Part shown: positions 56,070-64,000 of the stretch, piece after piece
Position numbering within the stretch: position 1 is the stretch's first letter
Layout of the letters: every line of letters starts with the position of its first letter
Source of the DNA: DASSFG01 sp035547915
GTDB taxonomy: Bacteria > Planctomycetota > Planctomycetia > Pirellulales > JAICIG01
Assembly: GCA_035547915.1 (NCBI GenBank)
Contig: DASZTS010000104.1
Span: 1 to 64,000, forward strand
Length of the DNA stretch: 64,000 bases
Direction of reading: 5' to 3'
Made by a program: the position numbers and the translations under genes
Notes under the pieces: generated by a model
Told to the model about the DNA's origin: nothing
Databases searched by the model: none
What the model saw: the letters and a program-made list of their open reading frames with translations, nothing else

Positions 56070-56444
56070 TCAGGACTGAGTGCGGTCCAACAGCACGGTG
56101 TCTCGATGCTCGTAGCCGGGCGCGCAACAGCAGAGGAATCTTAATACTTCCTGTCCGGTGTTGGTGATCTGGTGGATCGAACCCGGCGGAATGGCAATGG
56201 CGTCGCCCGGGCCGACCTGACGCGTTTCCTCGCCGAGGCGCATCTGGCCCGAGCCGACAAGGATGTAGTAGATCTCTTCCGTGTGCGGATGGTAGTGCGG
56301 CGTGGTGCTGGCGCCGGGGGGCAGTCGTGCCTCTGCCAGACTCTGCTGACGGATCGACGAGTTACGGTGTGCCAGCAGTTCGCGAATCTCCGAACCGTCG
56401 ATTGTCGTGAACGGAGACACGCGATCGATGTTGATGACGTCCAT
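56070..56444 (-). CDS. Small cupin-domain protein
   Basis: The 124-residue protein starts at ATG. It is a single cupin barrel: PHYHPHTEEIYYILVGSG has the metal-binding HxH(x)nE pattern of motif 1, and the histidine in PPGSIHQITN belongs to motif 2. All four metal ligands are present, so it may be a metal-dependent enzyme (dioxygenase, isomerase) or a binding protein. Two or three cysteines (LRFLCCCAPG) near the end are unusual. It lies 9 bp downstream of the isoaspartyl peptidase gene and is likely in its transcript. The substrate is unknown. Confidence 0.85.
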   Translation of the reverse strand: MDVINIDRVSPFTTIDGSEIRELLAHRNSSIRQQSLAEARLPPGASTTPHYHPHTEEIYYILVGSGQMRLGEETRQVGPGDAIAIPPGSIHQITNTGQEVLRFLCCCAPGYEHRDTVLLDRTQS

Positions 56445-56453
56445 TCGCCAGGC

Positions 56454-57506
56454 TCACTTGTCCCAAAGTCGGGTTTCGATGGCGCCGTTTTTCGTGATCC
56501 AGCCGCGGTACATGCCCTCGGTGTTCTGGGCCGACGAAAAGCGGCCTCGCGCATCGAGCACAATCGCGCCGCCCTCGCCTCCGGCCGGCTTGAGTTCGCG
56601 GTCGATGACGTGCGAAACCGCTTCCTCGACCTTCCATCCCTTATACTTCACCAGCGAATTGATCTCGTGCGAGACAGCGAAGCGGATGAAATACTCACCG
56701 TGCCCCGTGCAAGAGACGGCACATCCTTCGTTGTCGGCGTAGGTGCCGGCACCGATGATGGGCGAGTCGCCGACGCGACCGAACATCTTGCCCGTGATCC
56801 CTCCGGTGGAGGTGCCCGCCGCGAGGTTGCCGTGCGGGTCGACCGCCACCGCCCCCACGGTGCCCCATTGATGCTCATCGCGCCGAGGCGAGTCGATCGC
56901 TCGGGGCTGAACGGCCGATTGCTTGTCGCGCGATTTTGCCTTTCGCCAGCGCTCTTCGATCTGCTTCCAGCGGGGCAGCGTCCAGAAATAGGCGGGGTCG
57001 ACGATCTCCAGTTCCATCTTGGTAGCGAAGACTTCCGCGCCGCGGCCGATCAACAGCACATGCGGCGATTTTTCCATCACGGCACGCGCAGCGGAGATCG
57101 GGTTCTTGACGATGGTGACGCCCGCCACGGCTCCCGCCCGCTTGTCCTTCCCATCCATGATCGACGCATCGAGTTCGTTGCGCCCCTCGTAGGTGAAGAC
57201 GGCCCCCTTGCCGGCGTTGAACAGGGGCGAGTCTTCGAGCACCCGGATGGCCGTTTCGATAGCGTCCAGGCTGGTGGCCGATTCCTCTCCCAGCCGCTTG
57301 TGCCCGGCACGCAGCGACTCGGTCAACGCCGCACGGATGAGCTTTGCTTCCTCTTGGCCGACATCTTCGGGATCGGCGGCGATCCCGCCATGGATCGCGA
57401 GTACCACGTCCTCGGCCGCCGGTTCCTTCTCGGCGGCGGGCAACGATTGGGGATGCAGACCCGCAGTCATCAAGGCTCCCGTGAGGATGGCAATGGCCGA
57501 TCGCAT
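56454..57506 (-). CDS. Isoaspartyl peptidase / L-asparaginase (Ntn hydrolase), exported
   Basis: The 350-residue protein starts at ATG with a signal peptide (AIAILTGALMTAGLHPQSLPAAE). The enzyme is made as a proenzyme: it cuts itself before the threonine in HQWGTVGAVAVDPHGN, which then becomes the N-terminal nucleophile of the beta subunit. Typical segments are LAIHGGIAADP, NAGKGAVFTYEGRNELDASIMDG, ATKMELEI, AGTSTGGITGKMFGRVGDSPIIGAGTYAD (substrate binding) and CTGHGEYFIR. It should remove isoaspartyl residues from peptides or hydrolyse asparagine, probably in the periplasm. The glycosylasparaginase group is a possible alternative. The cupin gene follows 9 bp later. Confidence 0.92.
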   Translation of the reverse strand: MRSAIAILTGALMTAGLHPQSLPAAEKEPAAEDVVLAIHGGIAADPEDVGQEEAKLIRAALTESLRAGHKRLGEESATSLDAIETAIRVLEDSPLFNAGKGAVFTYEGRNELDASIMDGKDKRAGAVAGVTIVKNPISAARAVMEKSPHVLLIGRGAEVFATKMELEIVDPAYFWTLPRWKQIEERWRKAKSRDKQSAVQPRAIDSPRRDEHQWGTVGAVAVDPHGNLAAGTSTGGITGKMFGRVGDSPIIGAGTYADNEGCAVSCTGHGEYFIRFAVSHEINSLVKYKGWKVEEAVSHVIDRELKPAGGEGGAIVLDARGRFSSAQNTEGMYRGWITKNGAIETRLWDK

Positions 57507-57577
57507 GGCAGGTTTTTCAGTGGGGACACGTCTCGGAAATCTAACAACCGTGAATTCGTCGAGCTATGAGTTTGACG

Positions 57578-59137
57578 CTATTGTGGCGGCGGGGCTGAGA
57601 CCGCGTCGCTCCAATCGTCGGTGCGGAACGGTGACGCCGGCAAGCCGGACTTGTTCATCAAGTTCGGCTCGGCGGTCTGATGCCAGCCGAATCGAACGGC
57701 CACGGGCGTGCCGACCTCCGCTGCCTCGACGACCACGGTTTCGCCGTCGATCGTGGCCTGCGCCGGGACGAATTTCTTGTCGGCCGCCGCGATCGAGAAC
57801 CAGCTCAACGGCTTGTCGCCACGCACCGCCAGCCCGCCCGCCGCGTGGCGAAACTTGACGCGGATGCGACCTCCCTCGACCGTCATCGACTCATACAACG
57901 GACCCGAATAGACGAGTTCATTTTGGCTGTAGAACCTGGCCAGCGCCCATAAGGCCAATCGACGGCCGACCTCCTGCTTGTTGCGGGGATGGATGTCGTT
58001 GATGTCGCTGATATCGGTCGTCACCGCCATGCCCACGTTGGGGACATTGAGTGTGGCCGCTTGGGCTTCCCACAACTCGGGCAGCGCCTGCGGATGGCCG
58101 CCGTAACGGTAAGGGGCCAGTTGCACGAACAGAAACGGGAAATCACCCTGCCCCCAAACGCTGCGCCATCCGCGGATCAGCCCGCGCATCAGATCGCGAT
58201 AGTGCATTCCCTGCCCTACGTTTGCCTCGCCCTGATACCAGAGAGCGCCCCGGATCGTGAACGGCGCCAGCGGATGGATCATGCCGTTGTAGAGTCCGGT
58301 GAAACCACCGCTGCTGTTGAAGGGGTTGGCGGGTATCGCAGGTGCATCGGGAATCGGCTGGCCGGCGTCGGCGGCCTTTTGCGCCGCTTCCAGCCACGCC
58401 TTCATCTCGGCCAGTTTGCTTTTGAGGCCGGCTTGGTAGCCGGCGCGTTGCGACTCGATCTGCTGGAGTTCGCCCGCCAGTTCGGGCACCTCGTCGTAGC
58501 CGACGGGCGGGATCCACGGTTCGATGCGGGTGCCGCCCCACGAGCTGGCGACCATTCCGACCGGCACGTTCAGCGCCTTATGCAGTTCGCGCCCGAAGTA
58601 GTAGCAGACGGCCGAGAAGGGAGCGACCGTCTGCGGGGAGCAAACGGTCCAACTGGCATCCACATCTTTCGCGGGTTTGCCGGCGGCCACGAGCGGCACG
58701 AGGAACAGCCGGATCTGCGGGTTATCGGCGGCAGCGATCTCCTCCGCTGGATTGTTCGACGCCGACACCGACCATTGCATGTTCGATTGTCCCGACCCGA
58801 GCCACACCTCGCCCACCAGGACGTCGGTGAGCTTGATCGTGTTCTTGCCGCTGACGGTCATCTCGAGCGGGTCGCTGGTCGCCGGAATGGGCGGGAGCTT
58901 GACCAACCAATCGCCGTTTTCGTCGGCCTTGGCGCTGGCCTTGATTTCGGCGATGCTCACGACGACATCTTCGCCTGCGTCGGCCCAGCCCCAAATTGTG
59001 AGCGGCATGCCGCTTTCGAGCACCATGTGGCTGCCGATAATGGCTGGCAGTTTCACGTCGGCCCGAGCCGGCCGCGTGAAGAGCAGAATCGTCGCGGCAA
59101 CGGCCAAGCCAGCCCGATAGGATCTGGAACGTCTCAT
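57578..59137 (-). CDS. Secreted sialate O-acetylesterase-like SGNH esterase
   Basis: The 519-residue protein starts at ATG with a signal peptide (SYRAGLAVAATILLFTRPARA). An N-terminal beta-domain (VKLPAIIGSHMVLESGMPLTIWGWADAGE) is typical of this family. The SGNH catalytic serine is in WLGSGQSNMQW, the oxyanion glycine/asparagine region includes WGGTRIEPWIP and ALWYQGEANV, and the Asp-His pair is in DINDIHPRNKQEVG. It should remove O-acetyl groups from sialic acids or, in environmental planctomycetes, from other acetylated glycans. It acts outside the cytoplasm. Together with the sulfatase and glycosidase it fits polysaccharide use. It lies 71 bp upstream of the isoaspartyl peptidase gene. 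Confidence 0.92.
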   Translation of the reverse strand: MRRSRSYRAGLAVAATILLFTRPARADVKLPAIIGSHMVLESGMPLTIWGWADAGEDVVVSIAEIKASAKADENGDWLVKLPPIPATSDPLEMTVSGKNTIKLTDVLVGEVWLGSGQSNMQWSVSASNNPAEEIAAADNPQIRLFLVPLVAAGKPAKDVDASWTVCSPQTVAPFSAVCYYFGRELHKALNVPVGMVASSWGGTRIEPWIPPVGYDEVPELAGELQQIESQRAGYQAGLKSKLAEMKAWLEAAQKAADAGQPIPDAPAIPANPFNSSGGFTGLYNGMIHPLAPFTIRGALWYQGEANVGQGMHYRDLMRGLIRGWRSVWGQGDFPFLFVQLAPYRYGGHPQALPELWEAQAATLNVPNVGMAVTTDISDINDIHPRNKQEVGRRLALWALARFYSQNELVYSGPLYESMTVEGGRIRVKFRHAAGGLAVRGDKPLSWFSIAAADKKFVPAQATIDGETVVVEAAEVGTPVAVRFGWHQTAEPNLMNKSGLPASPFRTDDWSDAVSAPPPQ

Positions 59138-59242
59138 GGCTTGCAGAAGCTCCCGGTTAGCAACACGCGCACGACCGAAGTTGGTCGTACACAGTCTAAT
59201 GACGAGTCTGGCCCGAATTCAATCAGCGATCGGGGGGCCGCA

Positions 59243-60922
59243 TCAGGGCCTCAGTTGCGCGGCCAATTCGTGGACGGCTCGGGCGGGATCTTCTGCCGAC
59301 AGAATGGCCCCGCTGACGGCGACGCGCGTGAAGCCGGTCGCCAGTACGTGGGCCAGGTTGGTCCGGTCGATGCCGCCGATGGCGAACGCCGGCAGGCGGA
59401 CTTCGGCCTGCACCGCTCGCAGCAAGTCGGGCCCGCGGAGATGGTGCTCGTCGAACGGTTTGGTGCGCGAGGCGAATGTCGGTCCCACGCCGATGTAATT
59501 GGCGCCGTCGAGCACGGCCTGGCGCGCCTGTTCGAGCGAGTGCGTCGAAAGGCCGATAAGCATCCGTGGCCCGATCAGGCTGCGGCAGGCGCCGACCGAA
59601 AGTTCTTCTTGGCCCACATGTACGCCATCGGCCTGGGCCAGAACGGCCAGATCGGGCCGGTCGTTCATGATAAACAGTGTGCCGGTGCCGAGCGTCAGTT
59701 CTCGCAGGCGATGTGCCCGGGCCAGCAGTTCACGGTCGGTGAGGCGTTTGTCGCGCAATTGCAGCACCTCGACGCCTGCCTTTACCAACGTTCGTGCCAA
59801 CTCGCCAAAGGCGTGTAGGCTCGATCCTCCATCGATCAACACGTAGAGCCGGGCATCGGTCAGGCGGGCGAGTCCGAACGAGGTGGCGGCCAGGGCCCGT
59901 TCGAGTGTGTAGGCGCGGTAGCGAAGCTGCTCGATCTCGGCCGACATGGGCGGCGCCAACACCTTGCCGTACTCTTCGATGCTGCGCAGCGACTCTTGCA
60001 GTCGCTTCGCATTGGCCGTCACGACATCGGCCAGATCGGCCCGTTCGCGTTCGGCCTCGGTCGAAACGGTTGTGCCGACATCGGCCGGTGTGTCTCGCGC
60101 GGCAACGAGATCAGCCTGCGACAAGCGGGCAAGAGATCCTACCAGATCGTGCCGCAATTGCTTGAGCTGGGCCATCAGATGGCGATCATTCCACGCGAAG
60201 CGAACAAAGTCTTCTTGGACGCGGAGCCCCTCGCGGGCCCGGTTCGCGGCCGCATCGATCAGGCGGAGCAAGGCCGTGTGCGCGCGGCCTGTGTCCAAGT
60301 CTCGCTCGCCGACAACGTTGACGGCCTGCGGTTGGGGCGGTGCGAACGAAGTTTCCTTATCCGTTGACAATAGAACGTGGTCGGTGTGCTTAGACGCCGC
60401 GGAATCGCTCGGAGGGTCACCGTCCGCCGGCGGTTCGCCCAAAACGTCCGGCGCCTCTTCCACTTCACCGTTGCCACCGTAACCGTAAAGCCGGCGGATG
60501 TCGTGCGCCAGTACATCGGCGTCAAAGCCTTGTTCGGCGAGCCAATCGGCCAACTCGTCGCCAGCGGCCACGAGCCCCAATAAAAGATGTTCGGTGGCCA
60601 GTTCGAACGGTTGGGGAATATCGGCTAGCTGACTGGTGGCCGCGGCCAAGACTTCCTGTAATTCGGGCGAGAAGGGTCGGTCGTCGGCGAGCGCCGTTTT
60701 TTCGGAAACTTCGGCGCGCGCCAACGTGGGCCAGCGAGTTAAGACGGATAGGGTGTCGATGCCCCGGGCCGCCAACATTTCGGCCGCGCGCGATTCGGCT
60801 TCGTCCAGCAGCCCCAGCAACAGTTCGGCGGGCGAAAGAGAGCCGGCCGTGTCACTTGGCGTCCATCGTCTGGCCGCAGCTACGGCGCGAGTCGCCGCGG
60901 CGGTGAATTGATATCGTGCCAA
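59243..60922 (-). CDS. thiE: Clp_N-ThiD2-ThiE fusion: thiamine-phosphate synthase with a Clp N-terminal domain
   Basis: The 559-residue protein begins with TTG (60922-60920), since no nearby ATG gives the conserved N-terminus MARYQFTAAATRAVAAA. Residues ~1-145 are a Clp N-terminal double repeat (SPAELLLGLLDEAESRA and FELATEHLLLGLVAAG) as in ClpC/ClpB. A linker follows. Residues ~205-345 resemble ThiD2 (TALLRLIDAAANRAREGLRV), a domain reported as an alternative HMP-P kinase. Residues ~355-559 are ThiE: VEVLQLRDKRLTDREL, FIMNDRPDLAVLAQADGVHVGQ, LSTHSLEQA, IGVGPTFASRTKP. The protein should make thiamine phosphate from HMP-PP and the thiazole phosphate. The Clp domain could recruit it to, or make it a substrate of, ClpC, encoded next to it. 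Confidence 0.9.
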   Translation of the reverse strand: MARYQFTAAATRAVAAARRWTPSDTAGSLSPAELLLGLLDEAESRAAEMLAARGIDTLSVLTRWPTLARAEVSEKTALADDRPFSPELQEVLAAATSQLADIPQPFELATEHLLLGLVAAGDELADWLAEQGFDADVLAHDIRRLYGYGGNGEVEEAPDVLGEPPADGDPPSDSAASKHTDHVLLSTDKETSFAPPQPQAVNVVGERDLDTGRAHTALLRLIDAAANRAREGLRVQEDFVRFAWNDRHLMAQLKQLRHDLVGSLARLSQADLVAARDTPADVGTTVSTEAERERADLADVVTANAKRLQESLRSIEEYGKVLAPPMSAEIEQLRYRAYTLERALAATSFGLARLTDARLYVLIDGGSSLHAFGELARTLVKAGVEVLQLRDKRLTDRELLARAHRLRELTLGTGTLFIMNDRPDLAVLAQADGVHVGQEELSVGACRSLIGPRMLIGLSTHSLEQARQAVLDGANYIGVGPTFASRTKPFDEHHLRGPDLLRAVQAEVRLPAFAIGGIDRTNLAHVLATGFTRVAVSGAILSAEDPARAVHELAAQLRP

Positions 60923-61089
60923 GATTCGTAACTCAAAGCTACATAGTTACTTGCCTTGCTTCAGCCTAGTCCGAGCGATACAATCCTGCAACGCGCCGCC
61001 GGGCCGCCGCGGCCCTGCCAGGCTGGACAGCCGGCATAACATGAATTTACCGTGCGGCACGACAAGTGGGATGTCGATGGAGCGAACCC

Positions 61090-61722
61090 ATGCCTGCTGA
61101 ACGCGCTCTGCGTGTTCGTCTGATTTTATGCCTGTGGCCCGGCCTGCCGCAGCTTTGGCTGGCCGGGGCCTGGTCGGGCTTGGCGATGGCGGTCGGCTTT
61201 GCCTCATTGCTCGACCTATTATTGCTGACAACCCTGTTGTGGACCGAATGGGTTGAACCGGCCTTCAGCTTCATGGGTTGGGCGGCCGTGACGGTTTTGT
61301 GGAGTGTCTCGGTGATCACCGGCTGGCGCTGGTCGCGAGAGCGATCGACCCACCGCCGGCCGGCGCGGGAGCAGGACTTGTTTCCGCGGGCTTTAGGGGA
61401 ATACTTAAAGGGGAACTGGTACGAGGCGGAAGCCGCTTGCAAGAATATGCTGCGGCGAGTACCGGGCGACGTTCAGGCGAGGCTGTTATTGGCCACGCTG
61501 CTGCGGCGCACCCGCCGCTGGCCAGAAGCTCACGAGCAGATTGCTGCACTGAGGCGCCTGGAAGCGGCCGCCGCCTGGGAATTTGAGATTGCCGACGAGG
61601 AGCAGCGACTGAGCGACGCCCAAGGCGAAGCCGCGGTCGACGTCGGCGAAACGAGTGAAGAAGGACAAGTAAGCGAAGGGGAAACGACCCGACAGCCGCC
61701 TGCCATGTTGCCGGCGGCTTAG
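61090..61722 (+). CDS. TPR-like membrane protein
   Basis: The 210-residue protein starts at ATG 61090, chosen over a GTG eight codons upstream. Three or four hydrophobic segments come first (LRVRLILCLWPGLPQLWLAG, LAMAVGFASLLDLLLLTTLL, FMGWAAVTVLWSVSVITGW). A TPR-like helical region follows (LFPRALGEYLKGNWYEAEAACKN … DVQARLLLATLLRRTRRWPEA), on the cytoplasmic side by the positive-inside rule. The tail is acidic and disordered. It may bind partner proteins at the membrane. It is divergent from the ThiE fusion (167 bp) and precedes clpC by 126 bp on the same strand; a link with ClpC is possible but unproven. Confidence 0.8.
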   Translation: MPAERALRVRLILCLWPGLPQLWLAGAWSGLAMAVGFASLLDLLLLTTLLWTEWVEPAFSFMGWAAVTVLWSVSVITGWRWSRERSTHRRPAREQDLFPRALGEYLKGNWYEAEAACKNMLRRVPGDVQARLLLATLLRRTRRWPEAHEQIAALRRLEAAAAWEFEIADEEQRLSDAQGEAAVDVGETSEEGQVSEGETTRQPPAMLPAA

Positions 61723-61848
61723 CCGGTTGGCCCACCGGGGCCGTCCGGGGAAGAATGAGAATAGGGGAGGGCGGTTTGCCGCCTTCCCAACCAAGGCAAG
61801 CGTTCCGCACGACGCACCACGCGTGCGAACCACAGACGGAGAGCTGGA

Positions 61849-64000
61849 ATGTACGAACGATTTACTGACCGCGCCCGTAAGGTGATGCAGTTGGCCAACC
61901 AGGAGGCCCAGCGCTTCAACCACGAGTACATCGGTACCGAGCACGTCCTCTTGGGTTTGATCAAGGAAGGGAGCGGCGTGGCGGCCAACGTGCTCAAAAA
62001 CCTTGACGTCGATCTGCGCAAGATTCGTCTCGAGGTCGAGAAGCTCGTACAGAGCGGCCCCGACATGGTCACCATGGGCAAGCTGCCTCAGACGCCGCGC
62101 GCCAAGAAGGTGATCGAGTATTCGATGGAAGAGGCCCGCAACCTGAACCACAACTACGTGGGCACCGAGCACATCCTGCTCGGATTGCTGCGCGAGCAAG
62201 AGGGCGTGGCGGCCCAGGTGCTGATGAACCTGGGACTGAAGCTGGAAGAGGTACGCGAAGAGGTTCTGAACCTGCTAGGACACGGAATGGAAAGTGGCGA
62301 AGGCGGAGAACGCAGCCCGGCCGGTGGCGGCGGGAGCGGCGGAGGCGCGGCGGCCGAAGGCGGCAAAGCCAACAAATCCAAGACCCCGGCCCTCGACAGC
62401 TTCGGCCGCGATCTGACCGAACTGGCCCGCCAGGGCAAGCTCGATCCGGTGATCGGCCGCGAGAAAGAGATCGAACGGGCGATCCAGATCCTCTGCCGCC
62501 GCACCAAGAACAACCCGGTGCTGCTGGGCGAGGCGGGCGTCGGCAAGACGGCCATCGTCGAAGGCTTCGCCCAGCGCGTGGTCGACGGCGACGTGCCCGA
62601 GTTGTTGTCCGACCGGCGGATCGTCGTGCTCGACCTGGCGATGATGGTCGCCGGCACCAAGTACCGCGGTCAGTTCGAGGAGCGCATCAAGGCGGTCATG
62701 AACGAAGTCCGCCGGGCGAAGAACACGATCCTGTTCATCGACGAGTTGCACACGTTGGTCGGCGCGGGTGGTGCGGAAGGCGCCATCGACGCCTCGAACG
62801 TCCTCAAGCCAGCTCTCGCCCGCGGCGAGATCCAGTGCATCGGTGCCACGACACTCGACGAGTACCGCAAGTACATCGAGAAGGACAGCGCGCTCGATCG
62901 CCGCTTCCAACTCGTGATGGTCGAGCCTTCGACGAAGCCCGAAACGGTCGAGATCCTCAAGGGGCTGCGCGATCGATACGAGTCGCACCATCGCGTGCAG
63001 ATCACCGACAAGGCCCTCGAATCGGCCGTCGAACTATCGAGCCGTTACATCACCGGACGTTGCTTGCCGGACAAGGCGATCGACGTGATCGACGAGGCGG
63101 GTGCCCGCGTACGCCTGAAGGCCATGACCCGTCCGCCCGATTTGAAGGAAATCGACGAAGAGGTCGAGCACCTCAACAAGGAGAAGGAAGAAGCGGTCGC
63201 CAACCAGGATTTCGAAAAGGCCGCCGCCCTGCGCGACCAGGCCGACAAGCTGAAGAAGAAGAAGCTTTCGATCACCCGTGACTGGCGTGAACGTTCGCGC
63301 GAGGCCGATGGCGTGGTCGACGACGAGGTGATCGCCGAAGTCGTCTCGAAGATGACCGGCATTCCGCTCACGCGGATGAGCACCGAAGACTCGAAGCGAT
63401 TGATGGAGATGGAAGGCGACCTGCACCGGCGGGTCATCAGCCAAGACGAGGCGATCAACCGCATCGCCAAGGCAGTGCGCCGCAGCCGCAGCGGGTTGAA
63501 GGATCCCAAGCGGCCCACCGGCTGCTTCGTCTTCGCCGGTCCGACCGGCGTCGGCAAGACGTTGCTCGCCAAGGCACTGGCCGAATTCATGTTCGGCGAC
63601 GCCGATGCGTTGATCCAGATCGACATGAGCGAGTACATGGAGAAGCACAACGTGAGCCGCCTGATCGGCGCTCCGCCGGGCTACGTCGGCTTCGAGGAGG
63701 GCGGGCAGCTCACCGAGAAGATCCGCCGCCGTCCCTACGCGGTGGTGCTGCTCGACGAGATCGAGAAGGCGCACCCCGACGTGTTCAACATGCTCTTGCA
63801 AGTGATGGAAGAAGGGCGTCTGACCGATAGCTTCGGCCGCAACGTCGACTTCCGTAACACGATCTTGATCATGACGACCAACGCCGGGGCGGAGGCGATC
63901 AAGAACGAGTCGGCCTTCGGCTTCCAGAAGCCCGAAGACAACGCCAACTACGAGAGCATGAAGACCCGCGTCAAGGAGCAGATCGAACGTCACTTCCGGC
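61849..64000 (+). CDS. clpC: ATP-dependent Clp protease ATP-binding subunit ClpC, 3' partial
   Basis: The gene starts at ATG 61849 and runs past the window end; 717 residues are visible of ~840-850 expected. The N-terminal double repeat (MYERFTDRARKVMQLANQEA, YIGTEHVLLGLI and YVGTEHILLGLL) is followed by a glycine-rich linker. AAA domain 1 has Walker A GEAGVGKTA and Walker B ILFIDELH. A UVR-like middle segment (EKEEAVANQDFEKAAALRDQ) is typical of ClpC. AAA domain 2 has Walker A GPTGVGKT, Walker B VVLLDEIEKAHPD and GAPPGYVGFEEGG, the pore loop of Clp ATPases. It unfolds substrates for ClpP and takes part in stress response and protein quality control. No ClpP or McsA/B genes are within the window. 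Confidence 0.97.
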   Translation, partial: MYERFTDRARKVMQLANQEAQRFNHEYIGTEHVLLGLIKEGSGVAANVLKNLDVDLRKIRLEVEKLVQSGPDMVTMGKLPQTPRAKKVIEYSMEEARNLNHNYVGTEHILLGLLREQEGVAAQVLMNLGLKLEEVREEVLNLLGHGMESGEGGERSPAGGGGSGGGAAAEGGKANKSKTPALDSFGRDLTELARQGKLDPVIGREKEIERAIQILCRRTKNNPVLLGEAGVGKTAIVEGFAQRVVDGDVPELLSDRRIVVLDLAMMVAGTKYRGQFEERIKAVMNEVRRAKNTILFIDELHTLVGAGGAEGAIDASNVLKPALARGEIQCIGATTLDEYRKYIEKDSALDRRFQLVMVEPSTKPETVEILKGLRDRYESHHRVQITDKALESAVELSSRYITGRCLPDKAIDVIDEAGARVRLKAMTRPPDLKEIDEEVEHLNKEKEEAVANQDFEKAAALRDQADKLKKKKLSITRDWRERSREADGVVDDEVIAEVVSKMTGIPLTRMSTEDSKRLMEMEGDLHRRVISQDEAINRIAKAVRRSRSGLKDPKRPTGCFVFAGPTGVGKTLLAKALAEFMFGDADALIQIDMSEYMEKHNVSRLIGAPPGYVGFEEGGQLTEKIRRRPYAVVLLDEIEKAHPDVFNMLLQVMEEGRLTDSFGRNVDFRNTILIMTTNAGAEAIKNESAFGFQKPEDNANYESMKTRVKEQIERHFR

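Overview
The window looks like about 64 kb of chromosome from a high-GC member of the Planctomycetota, probably order Pirellulales. The evidence is the mix of families: two serine/threonine kinases with planctomycete-style accessory domains, a formylglycine-type sulfatase, several DUF1080 (3-keto-disaccharide hydrolase) domains, a giant surface protein carrying an N-terminal FFESLEDRTVLS motif, an LRR protein beginning with the FSLGTMLLAVTVLCLWLAL membrane segment, and a small 'YVWSKRW…AAKYYSTEA' protein family. No rRNA, tRNA, CRISPR array or intact mobile element was found.

Layout. 1-8683: one very large secreted-protein reading frame (5' end outside the window). It carries RTX-like glycine/aspartate repeats, a metzincin motif, a PPC-like domain, six MBG repeats of exactly 255 bp and a sedolisin (S53) peptidase. 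An in-frame TAA in the third MBG repeat cuts it into two. 8764-14532 (minus): an APC-type permease and a SWIM-SNF2 helicase. 14533-16254: a small accessory-looking patch with a long SD-masking hairpin, a DUF6398 gene and a small partner gene. 16255-20273 (minus): a secreted hypothetical protein and a Ser/Thr kinase. 20274-20800: intergenic, with the N-terminal remnant of a tyrosine integrase. 20801-30000: sulfatase, secreted DUF1080 protein, hybrid histidine kinase, acetoacetyl-CoA synthetase, Gfo/Idh/MocA oxidoreductase and a PQQ-type beta-propeller. 29794-36075 (minus): a second kinase-DUF1080 fusion, an LRR-like protein, a methyltransferase and a GH-A glycosidase. 36127-40233: a DUF11/DUF4214 surface protein. 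40578-46674: small, regulatory and hypothetical genes, including a frameshifted secreted protein, a receiver domain without its phospho-aspartate, a coiled-coil membrane protein, a NUDIX hydrolase and a receiver/ATPase regulator.

46805-52973 is the most unusual block. A LivG-like ABC ATPase is split by an insert of about 195 residues with two hydrophobic segments. It is followed by a LivF-like ATPase, a 1149-residue multi-spanning membrane protein whose ATG directly abuts the LivF stop, and an ECF-type sigma factor 21 bp further on. No branched-chain amino acid permease or binding-protein gene is present. 53004-59137 holds small proteins and metabolic enzymes: class V aminotransferase, D-2-hydroxyacid dehydrogenase, cupin, isoaspartyl peptidase and sialate O-acetylesterase. 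59243-64000 ends with a thiamine-phosphate synthase fused to ThiD2-like and Clp N-terminal domains, a TPR-like membrane protein, and clpC running off the end.

The genes suggest a free-living heterotroph that breaks down sulfated or complex glycans and senses its surroundings through many kinases. Assignments rest on motifs read by eye; no database search was run.
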